The position numbers and the translations under genes were made by a program. From assembly GCA_019245115.1 (NCBI GenBank), contig JAFARZ010000051.1:1-53209 (forward strand): a DNA stretch of 53,209 bases. The letters run 5' to 3'. The notes beneath the pieces were generated by a model. It was not told where the DNA came from, did no database searches, and saw only the letters and a list, made by a program, of their open reading frames with translations. The first letter of the stretch is position 1; every line of letters starts with the position of its first letter. Below are positions 26,891-37,035 of this stretch, one piece after another. This stretch comes from Streptosporangiaceae bacterium. Its GTDB lineage: Bacteria; Actinomycetota; Actinomycetes; Streptosporangiales; Streptosporangiaceae.

Positions 26891-27928
26891 ATGAATCCTG
26901 TTGAGCGGACCGTCCGGCGGATCGATGCCTTTCAGCAAAGGCATACACCAACAGCGTTCATCTTCGGGGTCGTCAAGAAGTACGGCGACGACAACGGCGG
27001 CGTGCTGGCCTCGAACCTCGCCTATTCCGGCTTCATCTCCCTGTTCCCGCTGCTGCTGATACTGATAACGATCCTCGGACTGGTCGCCTCGGCCGATCCG
27101 GCGGTGAAGACCGACGTGATCAACGCCGTATCCGACCAGGTGCCCATCATCGGGCACACGCTGACCGAGAACGTCCACCAGCTTCAGCGCAACAGCGTGA
27201 TCGGGCTGATCGTCGGCCTGCTCGGCCTGATCTGGGGCGCGACCGGCCTGGCCCAGGCCGGGCTGTTCACCATGGAACAGGTATGGAACGTGCCGGGTCC
27301 GGGCCGGCCCGGGTTCTTCCCCCGGCTGCTGCGGGCTCTGATATTCCTCGGCCTGCTCGGCATCGCCGTGATCGTGACCACGTTGCTGGCCTCGCTCAAC
27401 ACCTACGGCCACAACAGCGCGTGGCTGGTGGCAGGGGCCGAGATCGTGGCCGGAGCGGCCAACGTGGGCATGTTCATCGCGGCGTTCCGCATCCTCACCC
27501 CGAAGGGCGTACCGACCCGCGCTCTGCTGCCCGGCGCCGCGATCGGCGGCATCGTGTACACGATGCTCCAGGTGCTCGGCACCTTCCTGGTGCATCACTT
27601 CCTGCACAGCGACTCCGCCTACGGCGTTTTCGGCACCGTGCTCGGTCTCATCGCCTGGATCTACCTGGCCGTCCAGATCACCGTGTACGCGGCGGAGATC
27701 AACGTGGTGCTGGCCCGGCAGCTCTGGCCGCGCTCAATCGTGCAGCCGCCGCTCACCGACGCGGACCGGCACAGCCTGGCGTTGCAGGCGCTGCAGAACC
27801 AGCGCCGGAACGAGCAGCAGGTCGAGGTGAAGTTCACCGGCGCTGACGCTGACTCTGACCAGGACGGCCCGGTGCCGCCCAAGCCGCCGCGAACACCCGA
27901 CGAAGTCAAGCCGCCCGCGCGCTCCTAG
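26891..27928 (+). CDS. YihY/BrkB-family inner membrane protein
   Basis: This 345-residue membrane protein of the YihY/virulence factor BrkB family has about six membrane helices. The family motifs are DNGGVLASNLAYSGFISLFPLLLIL (split here as DNGGVLASNLAYS and SLFPLLLILITIL), LIWGATGLAQAGLFTMEQVWNV and YGVFGTVLGLIAWIYLAVQI. The C-terminal 70 residues are polar and cytoplasmic. Function in actinomycetes is unknown; transport or envelope roles have been proposed for the family. It follows xseB by 60 bases. Confidence 0.88.
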   Translation: MNPVERTVRRIDAFQQRHTPTAFIFGVVKKYGDDNGGVLASNLAYSGFISLFPLLLILITILGLVASADPAVKTDVINAVSDQVPIIGHTLTENVHQLQRNSVIGLIVGLLGLIWGATGLAQAGLFTMEQVWNVPGPGRPGFFPRLLRALIFLGLLGIAVIVTTLLASLNTYGHNSAWLVAGAEIVAGAANVGMFIAAFRILTPKGVPTRALLPGAAIGGIVYTMLQVLGTFLVHHFLHSDSAYGVFGTVLGLIAWIYLAVQITVYAAEINVVLARQLWPRSIVQPPLTDADRHSLALQALQNQRRNEQQVEVKFTGADADSDQDGPVPPKPPRTPDEVKPPARS

Positions 27929-27937
27929 TATCGACCC

Positions 27938-28948
27938 ATGGAGCAGCAACCACACGAGCCTGCCACGCACGCCCCCGACCGGAACCTCGCCCTCGAGCTG
28001 ACCCGGGTGACCGAAGCCGCCGCCATGGCCGCGGCCCGCTGGGTCGGCCGGGGCGACAAGAACGGGGCGGACGGCGCCGCTGTGAACGCGATGCGGATGC
28101 TGATCAACTCGGTGTCCATGCGCGGCGTCGTGGTCATCGGCGAAGGCGAGAAGGACAACGCGCCGATGCTGTTCAACGGCGAGGAAGTCGGTGACGGCAC
28201 CGGAGCGGCCTGCGACGTGGCGGTGGACCCGATCGACGGCACCCGGCTGTGCGCCAACGGCATGCCGAACGCGATCGCCGTGCTGGCCGTGGCCGAGCGG
28301 GGCTCGATGTACGATCCCTCGGCCGTGTTCTACATGTCCAAGCTGGCTACCGGACCGGCCGCGGCCAACGTGGTGGATATCACCGCTTCTCCGGCGGCCA
28401 ATGTCGCGGCGGTGGCCAAGGCCAAGGCGTGCTCTCCGCAGGACGTCACCGTGGTGATCCTGGACCGGCCGCGGCACGCCGAGCTGATCTCCCAGGTGCG
28501 CGAGGCGGGGGCGAGGATCCACCTGATCACCGACGGGGACGTGGCCGGCGCCATCATGGCCGCCCGCGAGGGCACCGGTATCGACCTCCTGCTCGGCATC
28601 GGCGGCACACCGGAGGCCATCATCGCCGCCTGCGCGCTGAAGTGCCTGGGCGGTGTGATCCAGGTTCAGCTCGCCCCCCGCGACGAGGCCGAACGCCGCC
28701 GCGCGCTGGACGCCGGGCACGATCTGGGCCGGGTGCTGAACACCGACGACCTGGTGTCGTCGGACGATGTGTTCTTCGCCGCGACGGGAATCACCGACGG
28801 GGAGCTGATGGCGGGCGTGCACTACCGGTCCGGCGGCGCGACCACGCATTCGCTGGTGATGCGCTCCCGGTCCGGCACCATCCGCAGCATCAGCAGCGAA
28901 CACCAGCTGTGGAAGCTCCGCGCCTACTCCTCGGTCGACTTCGGCTGA
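27938..28948 (+). CDS. glpX: Fructose-1,6-bisphosphatase class II
   Basis: This gluconeogenic enzyme converts fructose 1,6-bisphosphate to fructose 6-phosphate. The GlpX motifs are [64 protein letters not shown] and [13 protein letters not shown]. The acidic residues in EGEKD and DPIDGT bind the metal ions. The 336-residue length is normal, and the GlpX form is usual in actinomycetes. It starts 9 bases after the YihY-type gene, so the two are probably co-transcribed. Confidence 0.96.
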   Translation: MEQQPHEPATHAPDRNLALELTRVTEAAAMAAARWVGRGDKNGADGAAVNAMRMLINSVSMRGVVVIGEGEKDNAPMLFNGEEVGDGTGAACDVAVDPIDGTRLCANGMPNAIAVLAVAERGSMYDPSAVFYMSKLATGPAAANVVDITASPAANVAAVAKAKACSPQDVTVVILDRPRHAELISQVREAGARIHLITDGDVAGAIMAAREGTGIDLLLGIGGTPEAIIAACALKCLGGVIQVQLAPRDEAERRRALDAGHDLGRVLNTDDLVSSDDVFFAATGITDGELMAGVHYRSGGATTHSLVMRSRSGTIRSISSEHQLWKLRAYSSVDFG

Positions 28949-28956
28949 GGACAGCG

Positions 28957-29562
28957 TTAGCGACGCGGGAACAGCCGGAAGCGGCGCGGTCTGGGCGGCG
29001 TGCGTACCTCCAGCTTGCCGCCGAGTATCAGGCTGCGGACGTCGATGACCGGCGCTTCCGGCCCGGCGGTCGCGATGGCGGCGGCGCCGCCGGTGTTGCG
29101 GCCGAGCGCCCTGCGGCCAAGCAGCGCCCGGCCGGTCACCTCGACCCGGATCCCGTCCGGCACGATCAGCAGCACCTTGCCGACCACCACGGTGACGTTC
29201 ACCGTGACGTGGCTGGCCTGCAACAGCGCTTCGGTGAAGTCGACCTCCACGGTGCCGCGGACGGCGGTCACCGTCACCGCCTCCGGCACCACCCACCGGC
29301 CGTCCCGGCGTGCCGAGGCGAAGATGCCCGCGATCGCCTGCCCGCCGTCCAGGCGCACCAGCGGCACCTCGGACAAATCGGCGGTAAGCCCCGCGAGTTC
29401 GCCGAGAGTTTTCGCTGAACAGGCAACCGACGCCCGTTCGTGGAATTCGTCTTGAGTAATTCTCCCGTCACCGACAGCATCGGCCAGCACCGCGAGTACC
29501 CGATCGCGGTCACTATCGGATGCCCGCAGGTCACGCGGTGCCTGCCGGGAGCTCATGTGCAA
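28957..29562 (-). CDS. DUF1707 and LiaF-like C-terminal domain protein
   Basis: This 201-residue protein begins with a DUF1707 domain (RASDSDRDRVLAVLADAVGDG, in parts, then RITQDEFHERA). A C-terminal beta-rich region follows (VTVTAVRGTVEVDF, VVGKVLLIVPDGIRVEV) like the cell-wall-active antibiotic response (LiaF-type) domain. No membrane helix is visible. Function is unknown; similar actinomycete proteins are often linked to envelope stress. Its start codon is only 35 bases from that of the divergent glutamine synthetase-like gene, so the two promoters must overlap. Confidence 0.8.
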   Translation of the reverse strand: MHMSSRQAPRDLRASDSDRDRVLAVLADAVGDGRITQDEFHERASVACSAKTLGELAGLTADLSEVPLVRLDGGQAIAGIFASARRDGRWVVPEAVTVTAVRGTVEVDFTEALLQASHVTVNVTVVVGKVLLIVPDGIRVEVTGRALLGRRALGRNTGGAAAIATAGPEAPVIDVRSLILGGKLEVRTPPRPRRFRLFPRR

Positions 29563-29597
29563 GACAGTACCCGTCCCGGCGTGCTACCCATTAGGGC

Positions 29598-30959
29598 ATG
29601 ACGGACATCGACATTGACACCAGCCAGGTCCGGCTGGTGCGGTTCCTGTACGCCGATCACGGGGGGATCATCCGCGGCAAGGCCGCGGGTTCCGACCAGC
29701 TGGTCCAGCGGATGGCCAGCGGCATCGGGCACACGGTCGCGATGATGGCGATGTCCATGCTCGACCATCTCCAGCCGGTGGAAGGCATGGGCCCGGTCGG
29801 CGAGGTCCGCATCGTGCCGGATCCGGCCACGTTCGTGGCCCTGCCGTACGCGCCAGGCGCCGGGGCGATGCTCGCCGACCTGGTGCTGCCGGACGGCACG
29901 CCGTGGGACGCCTGCCCGCGGACGTTCCTCAAGCGGGCCGTCGCGGAACTGGCCGCCGAGGGCTACGGGATCCGGGCGGCCTTCGAGCCGGAGTTCACGG
30001 TGGGGCACCGCGAGTCCTCCCCCGCCGGGCCGGCCATCCCGGACCGGCTGATCCCGCTGGAAGACAGCCTGTGCTACTCCAGCACCGGCTTCCACCGCGC
30101 GCACGACTTCACCATGGAACTGGTCGGCGCGATGGAGGCGCAGGGCCTGACCGTCGAGCACTACTATCCGGAGCTCGGGCACGGGCAGCACGAGATGTCC
30201 ATCCGGCACGCCGACGCGGTCCGGGCCGCCGACAATCATGTGCTGTACCGGGAGACCGTGCGCGGCGTCGCGTTCCGTCACGGGCTGTGGGCCAGCCTGG
30301 CACCCAAGCCGATCCCGGACCAGGCCGGCAACGGCTGCCATCTGCACGTGTCGCTGACCATGGCCGACGGGAACAGCGCGTTCACCGACCCATCCGACAA
30401 TTACGGACTGTCGCAGGTCGGGTACCACTTCATCGGCGGGGTACTCGCGCACCTGCCCGCCCTGGTGGCGCTGACCTGCGGCAGCGTGAACAGCTACCGG
30501 CGGCTCGCGCCGCAGATGTGGAGCAGCGCGTATACCTGCTACGGGATGGACAACCGCGAAGCGGCCGTGCGGATCTGCTCGCCGCTGCGCGGCGATCCGG
30601 CGTCGTCGGTCAACCTGGAGCTGAAGCCGTCGGACTCCAGCGGGAACCCGTACCTGGCCCTGGGCGCGCTCATCCACGCCGGACTGGACGGCATCCGGGG
30701 CAAGATCGACCCCGGCGAGGCGCTCAACATCGACCCGGCTCTGCTGTCGGACGCCGAACGCACACGGCTGGGCGCGCACCGGCTGCCCGCCTCGCTCAGT
30801 GCCGCGCTGGACGCGCTGGTCGTCGACGACGTGCTGATGAACGCGCTGGGGCCGCTGCGGTCGGCCGCGTACCTGGCCGTGAAGCGGTCCGAGGCGGCCC
30901 ACTTCGCCCAGTCCACCGACCCCTATTACGAGTGCTTCCACCACTTCACGAAGCTTTAA
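29598..30959 (+). CDS. Glutamine synthetase-family ligase
   Basis: This ATP-dependent gamma-glutamyl-amine or ammonia ligase has the glutamine synthetase fold. Visible are EPEFTV (metal Glu), GQHEMSIRHADA, GNGCHLHVSL, ATP-site SYRRLAPQMWSSAYTCYG and NREAAVRI, with ELKPSDSSGNPYLALGALIHAG near the end. At 453 residues it is the size of GlnA, but the core departs from classic GlnA signatures. It belongs to the divergent group that includes gamma-glutamylpolyamine synthetases (GlnA3/GlnA4-like). The convergent MFS permease downstream may import a related substrate. A palindrome follows the stop. Confidence 0.85.
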   Translation: MTDIDIDTSQVRLVRFLYADHGGIIRGKAAGSDQLVQRMASGIGHTVAMMAMSMLDHLQPVEGMGPVGEVRIVPDPATFVALPYAPGAGAMLADLVLPDGTPWDACPRTFLKRAVAELAAEGYGIRAAFEPEFTVGHRESSPAGPAIPDRLIPLEDSLCYSSTGFHRAHDFTMELVGAMEAQGLTVEHYYPELGHGQHEMSIRHADAVRAADNHVLYRETVRGVAFRHGLWASLAPKPIPDQAGNGCHLHVSLTMADGNSAFTDPSDNYGLSQVGYHFIGGVLAHLPALVALTCGSVNSYRRLAPQMWSSAYTCYGMDNREAAVRICSPLRGDPASSVNLELKPSDSSGNPYLALGALIHAGLDGIRGKIDPGEALNIDPALLSDAERTRLGAHRLPASLSAALDALVVDDVLMNALGPLRSAAYLAVKRSEAAHFAQSTDPYYECFHHFTKL

Positions 30960-30971
30960 AGCCGGACCGGC

Positions 30972-31029
30972 GGCGGATGAATGTGGCAACCACCCGGTTA
31001 CAACCGGGTCGCTGTCACATCCATCCGCC
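30972..31029. repeat. Imperfect palindrome, family copy 2
   Basis: Arms 30972-30999 and 31002-31029 pair with four mismatches of 28. The core ACCCGGTTACAACCGGGT and outer GGATG/ATGTGGCA words match the perfect palindrome at 18570-18623. It lies between two convergent genes, where it could end transcription in both directions. Confidence 0.85.
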
Positions 31030-31038
31030 CGGAAGGCC

Positions 31039-32565
31039 TCAGGAGCCGGGGGCGGAGCCCAGGCCGCCGTGCTGGCCGGTGCGGAAGATGGCCTCGGCCG
31101 GCTTGCCGATGACCGAGAGCGGCTTGGCGACGTCCTCAAGCGCCTTGCCTTCGGCGTCGACGGCGAAGAAGACCGCCACCAGGCCGCCGATGATCATCGC
31201 GCCGGCGCCGAGCAGGTAGCCCCAGTAGAGACTGTTCGGATCGTGGCCGTTGCCGATCAGGTGCCCGTACAGGTGTGAGCCCGCGAAGCCGAAGCACTGT
31301 GCGATGGCGAAGAACACCGCGATCGCCTTGGCCCGGACCTCGAGCGGGAACACCTCGCTCACCGTCAGGTATCCAGCGCTCGCGCCGGCCGAGGCGAAGA
31401 AGAAGATGACGCTCCAGCACAGCGTCTGCGTGGTCGCGTTCAGCGAACCGGCCTTGAACAGCTGGGCGGTGATGATCAGCAGCACGCCAGACAGCAGGTA
31501 GGTGAAGGAGATCATCTTCCGGCGGCCGATGGTGTCGAACAGCCGCCCGATGGTCAGCGGACCGGCCAGGTTCCCGACAGCGAACGCCATGAAGTAGTAC
31601 GGGGTGTTCCCGGTCCTGACGTGGAAGAAGAACTCCAGCACCAGCCCGTAGGTGAAGAAGATCGCGTTGTACAGGAACGACTGGGTGATCATCAGCGCGG
31701 CGCCGAGCACGGAGCGGCTCGGATAATACCGGAACAGCGTTCTCAGCAGGGCTAGGTAGCCGATGTTCTCGGTAGGCCGGATCTCCAGTTCCTGGCCACG
31801 GTCCACTGGTGGGAGGTTGCCCTTGCTGGCGGCGACGTCCTCCTCGATCTCCCTGATCGAGCCCTCGGCCTCGGCCGCGTGGCCGTGCATGATCTGCCAT
31901 CGCGGGCTTTCCGGCAGGTTCCGCCGGACATAGATGATGACCAGCGCGAGCACCGGGCCGACCAGATAGGCGACCCGCCAGCCGAGCTTGGTCTCGATGT
32001 GGTTGATGGCGATCAGCGTGACGATCGTGCCGAGGAAGGCGCCGGCCCAGTAGGTGCCGTTGACGGCCAGGTCCACCCGGCCGCGGTATCGCGCCGGGAT
32101 CATCTCATCGATCGCGGAGTTGATCGCCGCGTATTCGCCGCCGATGCCCGAGCCAGCCAGGACCCGGGTGGCGTACAGGAAGATGAACCACTTCCCGCCG
32201 GCCGGCGTGGCCGCCGTCAGCCCGCTGCCGATCAGGTAGACAGCGAGCGTGATCATGAACAGGTTGCGGCGGCCGAGCTTGTCGGACAACTGCCCGAAGA
32301 ACAGGGCCCCGATGACCTGTCCGATCAGGTACCAGGTGGCGATGTCGGCGACCGCGCCCGCGGACATGTTCAGCGTGCCCTTGAGCGTCAGATCGGGTCC
32401 GACGTTGCTGGCAATGGTGATCTCCAGCCCGTCAAGCACCCAGGCGACGCCGAGCGCCACCACCATCCGGGTATGGAATCTGGACCATGGCAACCGGTCG
32501 ATCCGTGCGGGGATAAGGCTCCGGATCGCGCCGCTGTCGGTCGCGGTCTGTGGCGCTGCCCTCAT
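31039..32565 (-). CDS. MFS transporter (sugar porter-like / aromatic acid-type)
   Basis: This 508-residue permease of the major facilitator superfamily has twelve membrane helices. Signature motifs are FFGQLSDKLGRRNLF in the loop between helices 2 and 3, RVLAGSGIGGEYAAINSAIDEMIPARYRGR (quoted as GIGGEYAAINS and RYRGR) and RLFDTIGRRKM in the second half. The GIGGEY motif occurs in metabolite:proton symporters. GGAGG lies 5 bases before the ATG at 32565. The substrate cannot be deduced. It converges on the glutamine synthetase-like gene, so a link to amine or amino acid use is only a guess. Confidence 0.88.
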   Translation of the reverse strand: MRAAPQTATDSGAIRSLIPARIDRLPWSRFHTRMVVALGVAWVLDGLEITIASNVGPDLTLKGTLNMSAGAVADIATWYLIGQVIGALFFGQLSDKLGRRNLFMITLAVYLIGSGLTAATPAGGKWFIFLYATRVLAGSGIGGEYAAINSAIDEMIPARYRGRVDLAVNGTYWAGAFLGTIVTLIAINHIETKLGWRVAYLVGPVLALVIIYVRRNLPESPRWQIMHGHAAEAEGSIREIEEDVAASKGNLPPVDRGQELEIRPTENIGYLALLRTLFRYYPSRSVLGAALMITQSFLYNAIFFTYGLVLEFFFHVRTGNTPYYFMAFAVGNLAGPLTIGRLFDTIGRRKMISFTYLLSGVLLIITAQLFKAGSLNATTQTLCWSVIFFFASAGASAGYLTVSEVFPLEVRAKAIAVFFAIAQCFGFAGSHLYGHLIGNGHDPNSLYWGYLLGAGAMIIGGLVAVFFAVDAEGKALEDVAKPLSVIGKPAEAIFRTGQHGGLGSAPGS

Positions 32566-33133
32566 GGGCGCCTCCTCTGCCACGCTGCAAGGGACACGTG
32601 GCTGACTGGCTACCCGGGCTTGGGCACTTATAACCAGGCATTTCCCGAACGGAGCGGGACCGCAAACGATTGACAAAATACTTGTAGAAGTGGCGGCGGC
32701 GCCGCTGCTGAGCCGGACGCGGACGGGGGCACCGCGTGCTTAGCGAACATCGCGCGGACGGGGGCACCGCGCGGCGCGGCGCCGCCGCATATGGTTCAAG
32801 ATACAAGAATGCTCAAACATGTACAAGTCGTGACCGGCATGACACTCAGAATTGCTTTCCCAGCAGGTGAGAAGGGCGACGGCGAGCGTGCCGAGCATAG
32901 CGCGCTAGTCCAAACATATGATTGATTACTACACGGAAACTTCTGTCCGGACGAACTTAACAGCGGGTCGACGTCCCAGCCAGTAGCTCCCGGGCCGGAC
33001 CGCGGCACCGGGATGATCCACCGAGATCGATGGCGCCATCGGAAATCTCGATTTCCCCGCGAGCCGGCCACGACCCTGAGCGGACGGCGAGCCCGGCTAG
33101 GCTTGCGCGGAAGAACTACTGAGAGGGTTTCGA
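32566..33133. other. Divergent promoter region between MFS and fumarase genes
   Basis: No gene is visible in these 568 bases. There is an 18-bp direct repeat, GCGGACGGGGGCACCGCG, at 32719-32736 and 32754-32771. A possible operator word (ACTTGTAGAAGT near 32679, ATACAAG near 32803, GTACAAGT near 32821) recurs in AT-richer parts. Either strand could carry promoters here. Confidence 0.5.
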
Positions 33134-34777
33134 GTGGCGGAGTTCGCGTTCACCGAGTTGCTGCCGGCCGGACCGGATACGACCACTTACCGGCTGGTGA
33201 GCCGGGAGGGGGTGTCGAGCCACCGTTCGTTCGGTCGGAATTTCCTTGAAATAGACCCGCGGGCGATGACCCTCCTGACAGCCACTGCGATGCATGACAT
33301 CGCCCACCTGCTGCGGCCTGCCCACCTCAGCCAGCTACGGTCCATCCTCACCGATCCCGAGGCGAGCCCGAATGACCGGTATGTGGCGCGTGACCTGCTG
33401 AAAAACGCGTGCATCGCGGCGGGCGGGGTGCTGCCGATGTGCCAGGACACCGGCACCGCGATCGTGATGGGCAAGCGCGGCCAGCACGTGCTGACCGACG
33501 GGCGTGACGAAGAGCACATCGCGCGGGGCGTGTATGACGCTTACACGACCCTGAACCTGCGGTACTCACAGCTCGCGCCGCTCACCATGTGGGAAGAGAA
33601 GAACACCGGCTCCAACCTGCCGGCCCAGATCGAGCTGTACGCCACTTCCGGCGAGGAGTACAAGTTCCTGTTCATGGCCAAGGGCGGCGGCTCGGCCAAC
33701 AAGTCGTTCCTGTACCAGGAGACCAAGGCCGTGCTCAACCCGGCCCGGATGCTGGCGTTCCTGGAGGAGAAGATCCGCTCCCTGGGCACGGCCGCGTGCC
33801 CGCCGTACCACCTGGCCATCGTGATCGGTGGAACCAGCGCGGAGTACGCGCTCAAGACGGCCAAGTACGCGTCGGCGAAGTACCTCGACAGTCTGCCCCG
33901 TTCCGGGTCGGTGACGGGGCACGGGTTCCGGGATCTGGAACTCGAGGCGTCCGTGCTGGATATAACCCGAAAAATCGGGATCGGGGCGCAATTCGGCGGT
34001 AAGTACTTCTGCCACGACGTCCGGGTGGTGCGCCTGCCGCGGCACGGGGCCTCGTGCCCGGTGGCCATCGCGGTGTCCTGCTCGGCGGACCGGCAGGCGC
34101 TGGGGAAGATCACCGCTGAGGGCGTTTTCCTCGAGCAGCTCGAGACGGATCCGGCGCAGTACCTGCCAGATGTCGACGAGTCGGAGGCGTCGGCGGACGT
34201 CGTCGCGATCGACCTGAACCGGCCCATGGCGGAAATCCGGGCTTCGCTGTCGCGGTATCCCGTCCGCACGCGGGTGTCGCTGACCGGGCCGATGGTCGTC
34301 GCACGGGACATCGCGCATGCCAAGATCGCCGAACGGCTGGACGCGGGCGAGCCGATGCCTTCCTACCTGCGCGACCACCCGGTGTACTACGCGGGACCGG
34401 CCAAGACCCCGGCCGGCTACGCGTCGGGGTCGTTCGGGCCGACCACCGCGGGACGAATGGACTCCTACGTGGAGCGCTTCCAGCAGGCCGGCGGATCGCT
34501 GGTGATGCTGGCCAAGGGAAACCGGTCCGCTGCCGTGACCGCGGCCTGCCAGCGTCACGGCGGGTTCTATCTGGGCTCGATCGGCGGCGCGGCGGCGCGG
34601 CTGGCTTCGGAGTGCATCACGTCGGTGTCGGTGCTCGAATACCCCGAGCTGGGCATGGAAGCGGTGTGGAAGATCGAGGTGCGTGACTTCCCGGCGTTCA
34701 TCGTGGTAGACGACAAGGGGAACGATTTTTACGGGGGTTCCTCCGGGCCGCTGCTGTCGATCGGATCGCGGCCGTGA
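33134..34777 (+). CDS. fum: Fumarate hydratase class I
   Basis: This iron-sulfur fumarase interconverts fumarate and malate in the citric acid cycle. N- and C-terminal fumarase domains are fused, giving 547 residues. Cluster cysteines appear in [19 protein letters not shown] and AVSCSADR. The C-terminal domain has [36 protein letters not shown] and [23 protein letters not shown] precedes the GTG. Many actinomycetes use class II FumC as well; this one needs iron. Confidence 0.95.
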   Translation: MAEFAFTELLPAGPDTTTYRLVSREGVSSHRSFGRNFLEIDPRAMTLLTATAMHDIAHLLRPAHLSQLRSILTDPEASPNDRYVARDLLKNACIAAGGVLPMCQDTGTAIVMGKRGQHVLTDGRDEEHIARGVYDAYTTLNLRYSQLAPLTMWEEKNTGSNLPAQIELYATSGEEYKFLFMAKGGGSANKSFLYQETKAVLNPARMLAFLEEKIRSLGTAACPPYHLAIVIGGTSAEYALKTAKYASAKYLDSLPRSGSVTGHGFRDLELEASVLDITRKIGIGAQFGGKYFCHDVRVVRLPRHGASCPVAIAVSCSADRQALGKITAEGVFLEQLETDPAQYLPDVDESEASADVVAIDLNRPMAEIRASLSRYPVRTRVSLTGPMVVARDIAHAKIAERLDAGEPMPSYLRDHPVYYAGPAKTPAGYASGSFGPTTAGRMDSYVERFQQAGGSLVMLAKGNRSAAVTAACQRHGGFYLGSIGGAAARLASECITSVSVLEYPELGMEAVWKIEVRDFPAFIVVDDKGNDFYGGSSGPLLSIGSRP

Positions 34778-34869
34778 GCCGTGACTGACAAGATACGCTA
34801 CGGTGACACTTAATCAAGGCTTAGCAGCCCGCCAGGCATCTGACAGCGAACACCGTGTATGGTCCGGCT

Positions 34870-37035
34870 ATGCACCCTTTGGCGGACACGGGACGGGTCA
34901 TCGCCGGCCGCTACCGCCTAGAGGCGCCGGTCGGCCGGGGCGCCATGGGCGTCGTCTGGCGTGCCCGCGATCAGCTGCTGGACCGCGACGTGGCCGTCAA
35001 GGAAGTCCAGATCGCCGAGACGCTGACCGACGACGAGCGGGCCAACGCCTACGAGCGGACGCTGCGCGAGGCCAAGACCGCGGCACGGCTGTCCCATCCT
35101 GGCGTGGTGTCGGTGTACGACGTGGCCTCCGAGGAAGGCCGGCCGTGGATCGTCATGGAGCTCGTCCACGCCCGGTCGCTCGATCAGGTGCTCGCGTCCG
35201 ACGGCCCCCTGCCGCCCCGGCAGACGGCGGAGATCGGGCGCCAGCTGCTGTCCGCGCTGTCGGTGGCGCACGGCGCCGGAGTGCTGCACCGTGATGTCAA
35301 GCCCTCCAACGTGCTGCTCAGTCCGGAGGGGCGGGCGGTGCTGACTGACTTCGGGATCGCGACCTTTCAGGGCGACCCGAAACTGACCCAGACCGGCATG
35401 GTCATGGGATCGCCGGGGTTCACCGCGCCCGAGCGGATCCGCGGCGGCGACGCGACACCCGCCTCGGATCTGTGGTCGCTGGGCGCGACGCTGTACGCGG
35501 CCGTCGAGGGACACGGCCCGTACGAGTCGCGCGGCGGGGCCATCACCACCATGTCCGCGATCATCAACGAGGACGCGCCGTCGGCGCCGGCCGCCGGCGC
35601 CCTCGGCCGGGTGATCGACGCGCTGCTGCGCCGGGAGCCGCTGGACCGGCCGGACGCCGTCACCGCGTCTCGGATGATTTCTGATGTTCTGCACCTGTTG
35701 CCCGATCGGCCGGCCGGGGCGCCCGGGTACGTGCCGACGGCGCTGTCCGCTTCGCGGCCGCCTTCGCCTGCGCCGCCGCCCTCGCCTGCGCCCTCGCCCT
35801 CGCCCTCGCCCTCGCCTGCGCCCTCGCCCTCAGCCTCGGCTGGGGCGGCTGGTGCCGCGGCGGCGGCGGGCGGGATGCTGGGGGTTTTTGGACCCGATGA
35901 GGCGTCGCTGGATATGCCGGCCGAGGCCCCGGGGGGAGCGTCGCCGGGCGGAGCCGCACTGGGCGGAGCCTCACCGGGCGGAGCCTCACCGGGCGGAGCG
36001 TCGCCGCCGACGACGCCGGAGCCGGTGCTTGGCGATTCATGGCCGGCGCAAGGGGCGGGCGATGCCGCGGCCTCCAGGTTCGCCACACCGCCGGCGCCCG
36101 ATTTCTCATCGTGGTACAGCTCGTCGCCCAGTTCTGGCTCCCGGTCGTCCTCTGGTCACGGTCCCTCCGGGTACCGCGAAGCCCCGCCGCCTCGCGGCTA
36201 CAGCCCTCAGCCCGCTGGTTACCGCGCGTCACCCGACAGCCCGCCGGCCTGGGTCTCGGGCCCATCGGGCCTATCGGGCCTATCGGGCCTATCGGGCCCA
36301 TCGGGAAAAGGTCCGCAACGACCCGGTTCGTCGGGATTGTGGTGGAAACTCGTCCTGGTCATGCTGGCCGTCATCGGAGCGGCCGCGGGTGCTGCCGCGA
36401 TTATCGCGTACAAGCACCACCACAACACCGCGTCGCCGGGACAGGGACAGAGGCAGGGGCAGGGGGTGTCGACGGGCGCCGGCGGTGTGGCGAACCCAGC
36501 TCCGGGCCTCCAGATCGTCGACGCGATTAACATGCACACGTCGGCCGCGGGTCCGCTACCGAGCGGTTTCAGGACGTTCGCCGACCCAGTGAGCGCCACG
36601 GGCACCACGGCCGGCTTCCAGCTCGCGTACCCGTCAGCGTGGACCGTCATCAGGACTTCGGCCCTCCGGACCCGGTTCCAGGATTCCCAGGACCAGCTCA
36701 CGTACCTGGCCGTCGACCTGACCGCGCATACCAAGCAAGACATGCTGGCCGAAGCCACGTACATCAGGAACCAGTCGCTGGCTCAGGGGCATTTCCCTGG
36801 TTACAAGCAGCTCAACCTCCAGCGCTGGACCATCCGCAACAGGCCGGGTGCGTACTGGAAGTTCACCTGGATAGACAATGGGGTCAAGGAAGAAGCGCTC
36901 GACCTGTTGTACATCGCCGACACTTCGGCCGGACCGCAGTCCTACGCGCTGTACTTCACCGCGCCAGCGTCGGAATGGACCGCCATGCACACGTACTTCA
37001 ACGAGGAAGCCGAGACGTTCGCCCCGCTGCCCTGA
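34870..37035 (+). CDS. Receptor-type Ser/Thr protein kinase (PknB/PASTA-less)
   Basis: This is a Hanks-type kinase with an outside sensor. The kinase domain (residues about 15-270) has GRGAMGVVWRA, the VAVKEV lysine, the catalytic HRDVKPSN, DFGIA, GSPGFTAPER and DLWSLGATLYAAVEG. A Pro/Ser/Gly-rich linker of about 230 residues holds several short tandem repeats (SPSPSP, GGASP, GLS). One membrane helix (LVLVMLAVIGAAAGAAAIIAY) precedes an extracytoplasmic domain of about 190 residues without PASTA repeats (AGFQLAYPSAWTVI, GAYWKFTW). An upstream GTG at 34855 is an alternative start; neither has a good ribosome binding site. The 17-base word GGCCTGGGTCTCGGGCC at 36246 resembles the dispersed repeat with one change. 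Confidence 0.92.
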   Translation: MHPLADTGRVIAGRYRLEAPVGRGAMGVVWRARDQLLDRDVAVKEVQIAETLTDDERANAYERTLREAKTAARLSHPGVVSVYDVASEEGRPWIVMELVHARSLDQVLASDGPLPPRQTAEIGRQLLSALSVAHGAGVLHRDVKPSNVLLSPEGRAVLTDFGIATFQGDPKLTQTGMVMGSPGFTAPERIRGGDATPASDLWSLGATLYAAVEGHGPYESRGGAITTMSAIINEDAPSAPAAGALGRVIDALLRREPLDRPDAVTASRMISDVLHLLPDRPAGAPGYVPTALSASRPPSPAPPPSPAPSPSPSPSPAPSPSASAGAAGAAAAAGGMLGVFGPDEASLDMPAEAPGGASPGGAALGGASPGGASPGGASPPTTPEPVLGDSWPAQGAGDAAASRFATPPAPDFSSWYSSSPSSGSRSSSGHGPSGYREAPPPRGYSPQPAGYRASPDSPPAWVSGPSGLSGLSGLSGPSGKGPQRPGSSGLWWKLVLVMLAVIGAAAGAAAIIAYKHHHNTASPGQGQRQGQGVSTGAGGVANPAPGLQIVDAINMHTSAAGPLPSGFRTFADPVSATGTTAGFQLAYPSAWTVIRTSALRTRFQDSQDQLTYLAVDLTAHTKQDMLAEATYIRNQSLAQGHFPGYKQLNLQRWTIRNRPGAYWKFTWIDNGVKEEALDLLYIADTSAGPQSYALYFTAPASEWTAMHTYFNEEAETFAPLP

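Noticed and set aside
36246..36262. Sixth copy of the 30-bp dispersed repeat in the kinase linker
   Set aside because: Only 17 bases match (one change from copy C) and the flanks differ, so I list it only as a possible decayed copy.
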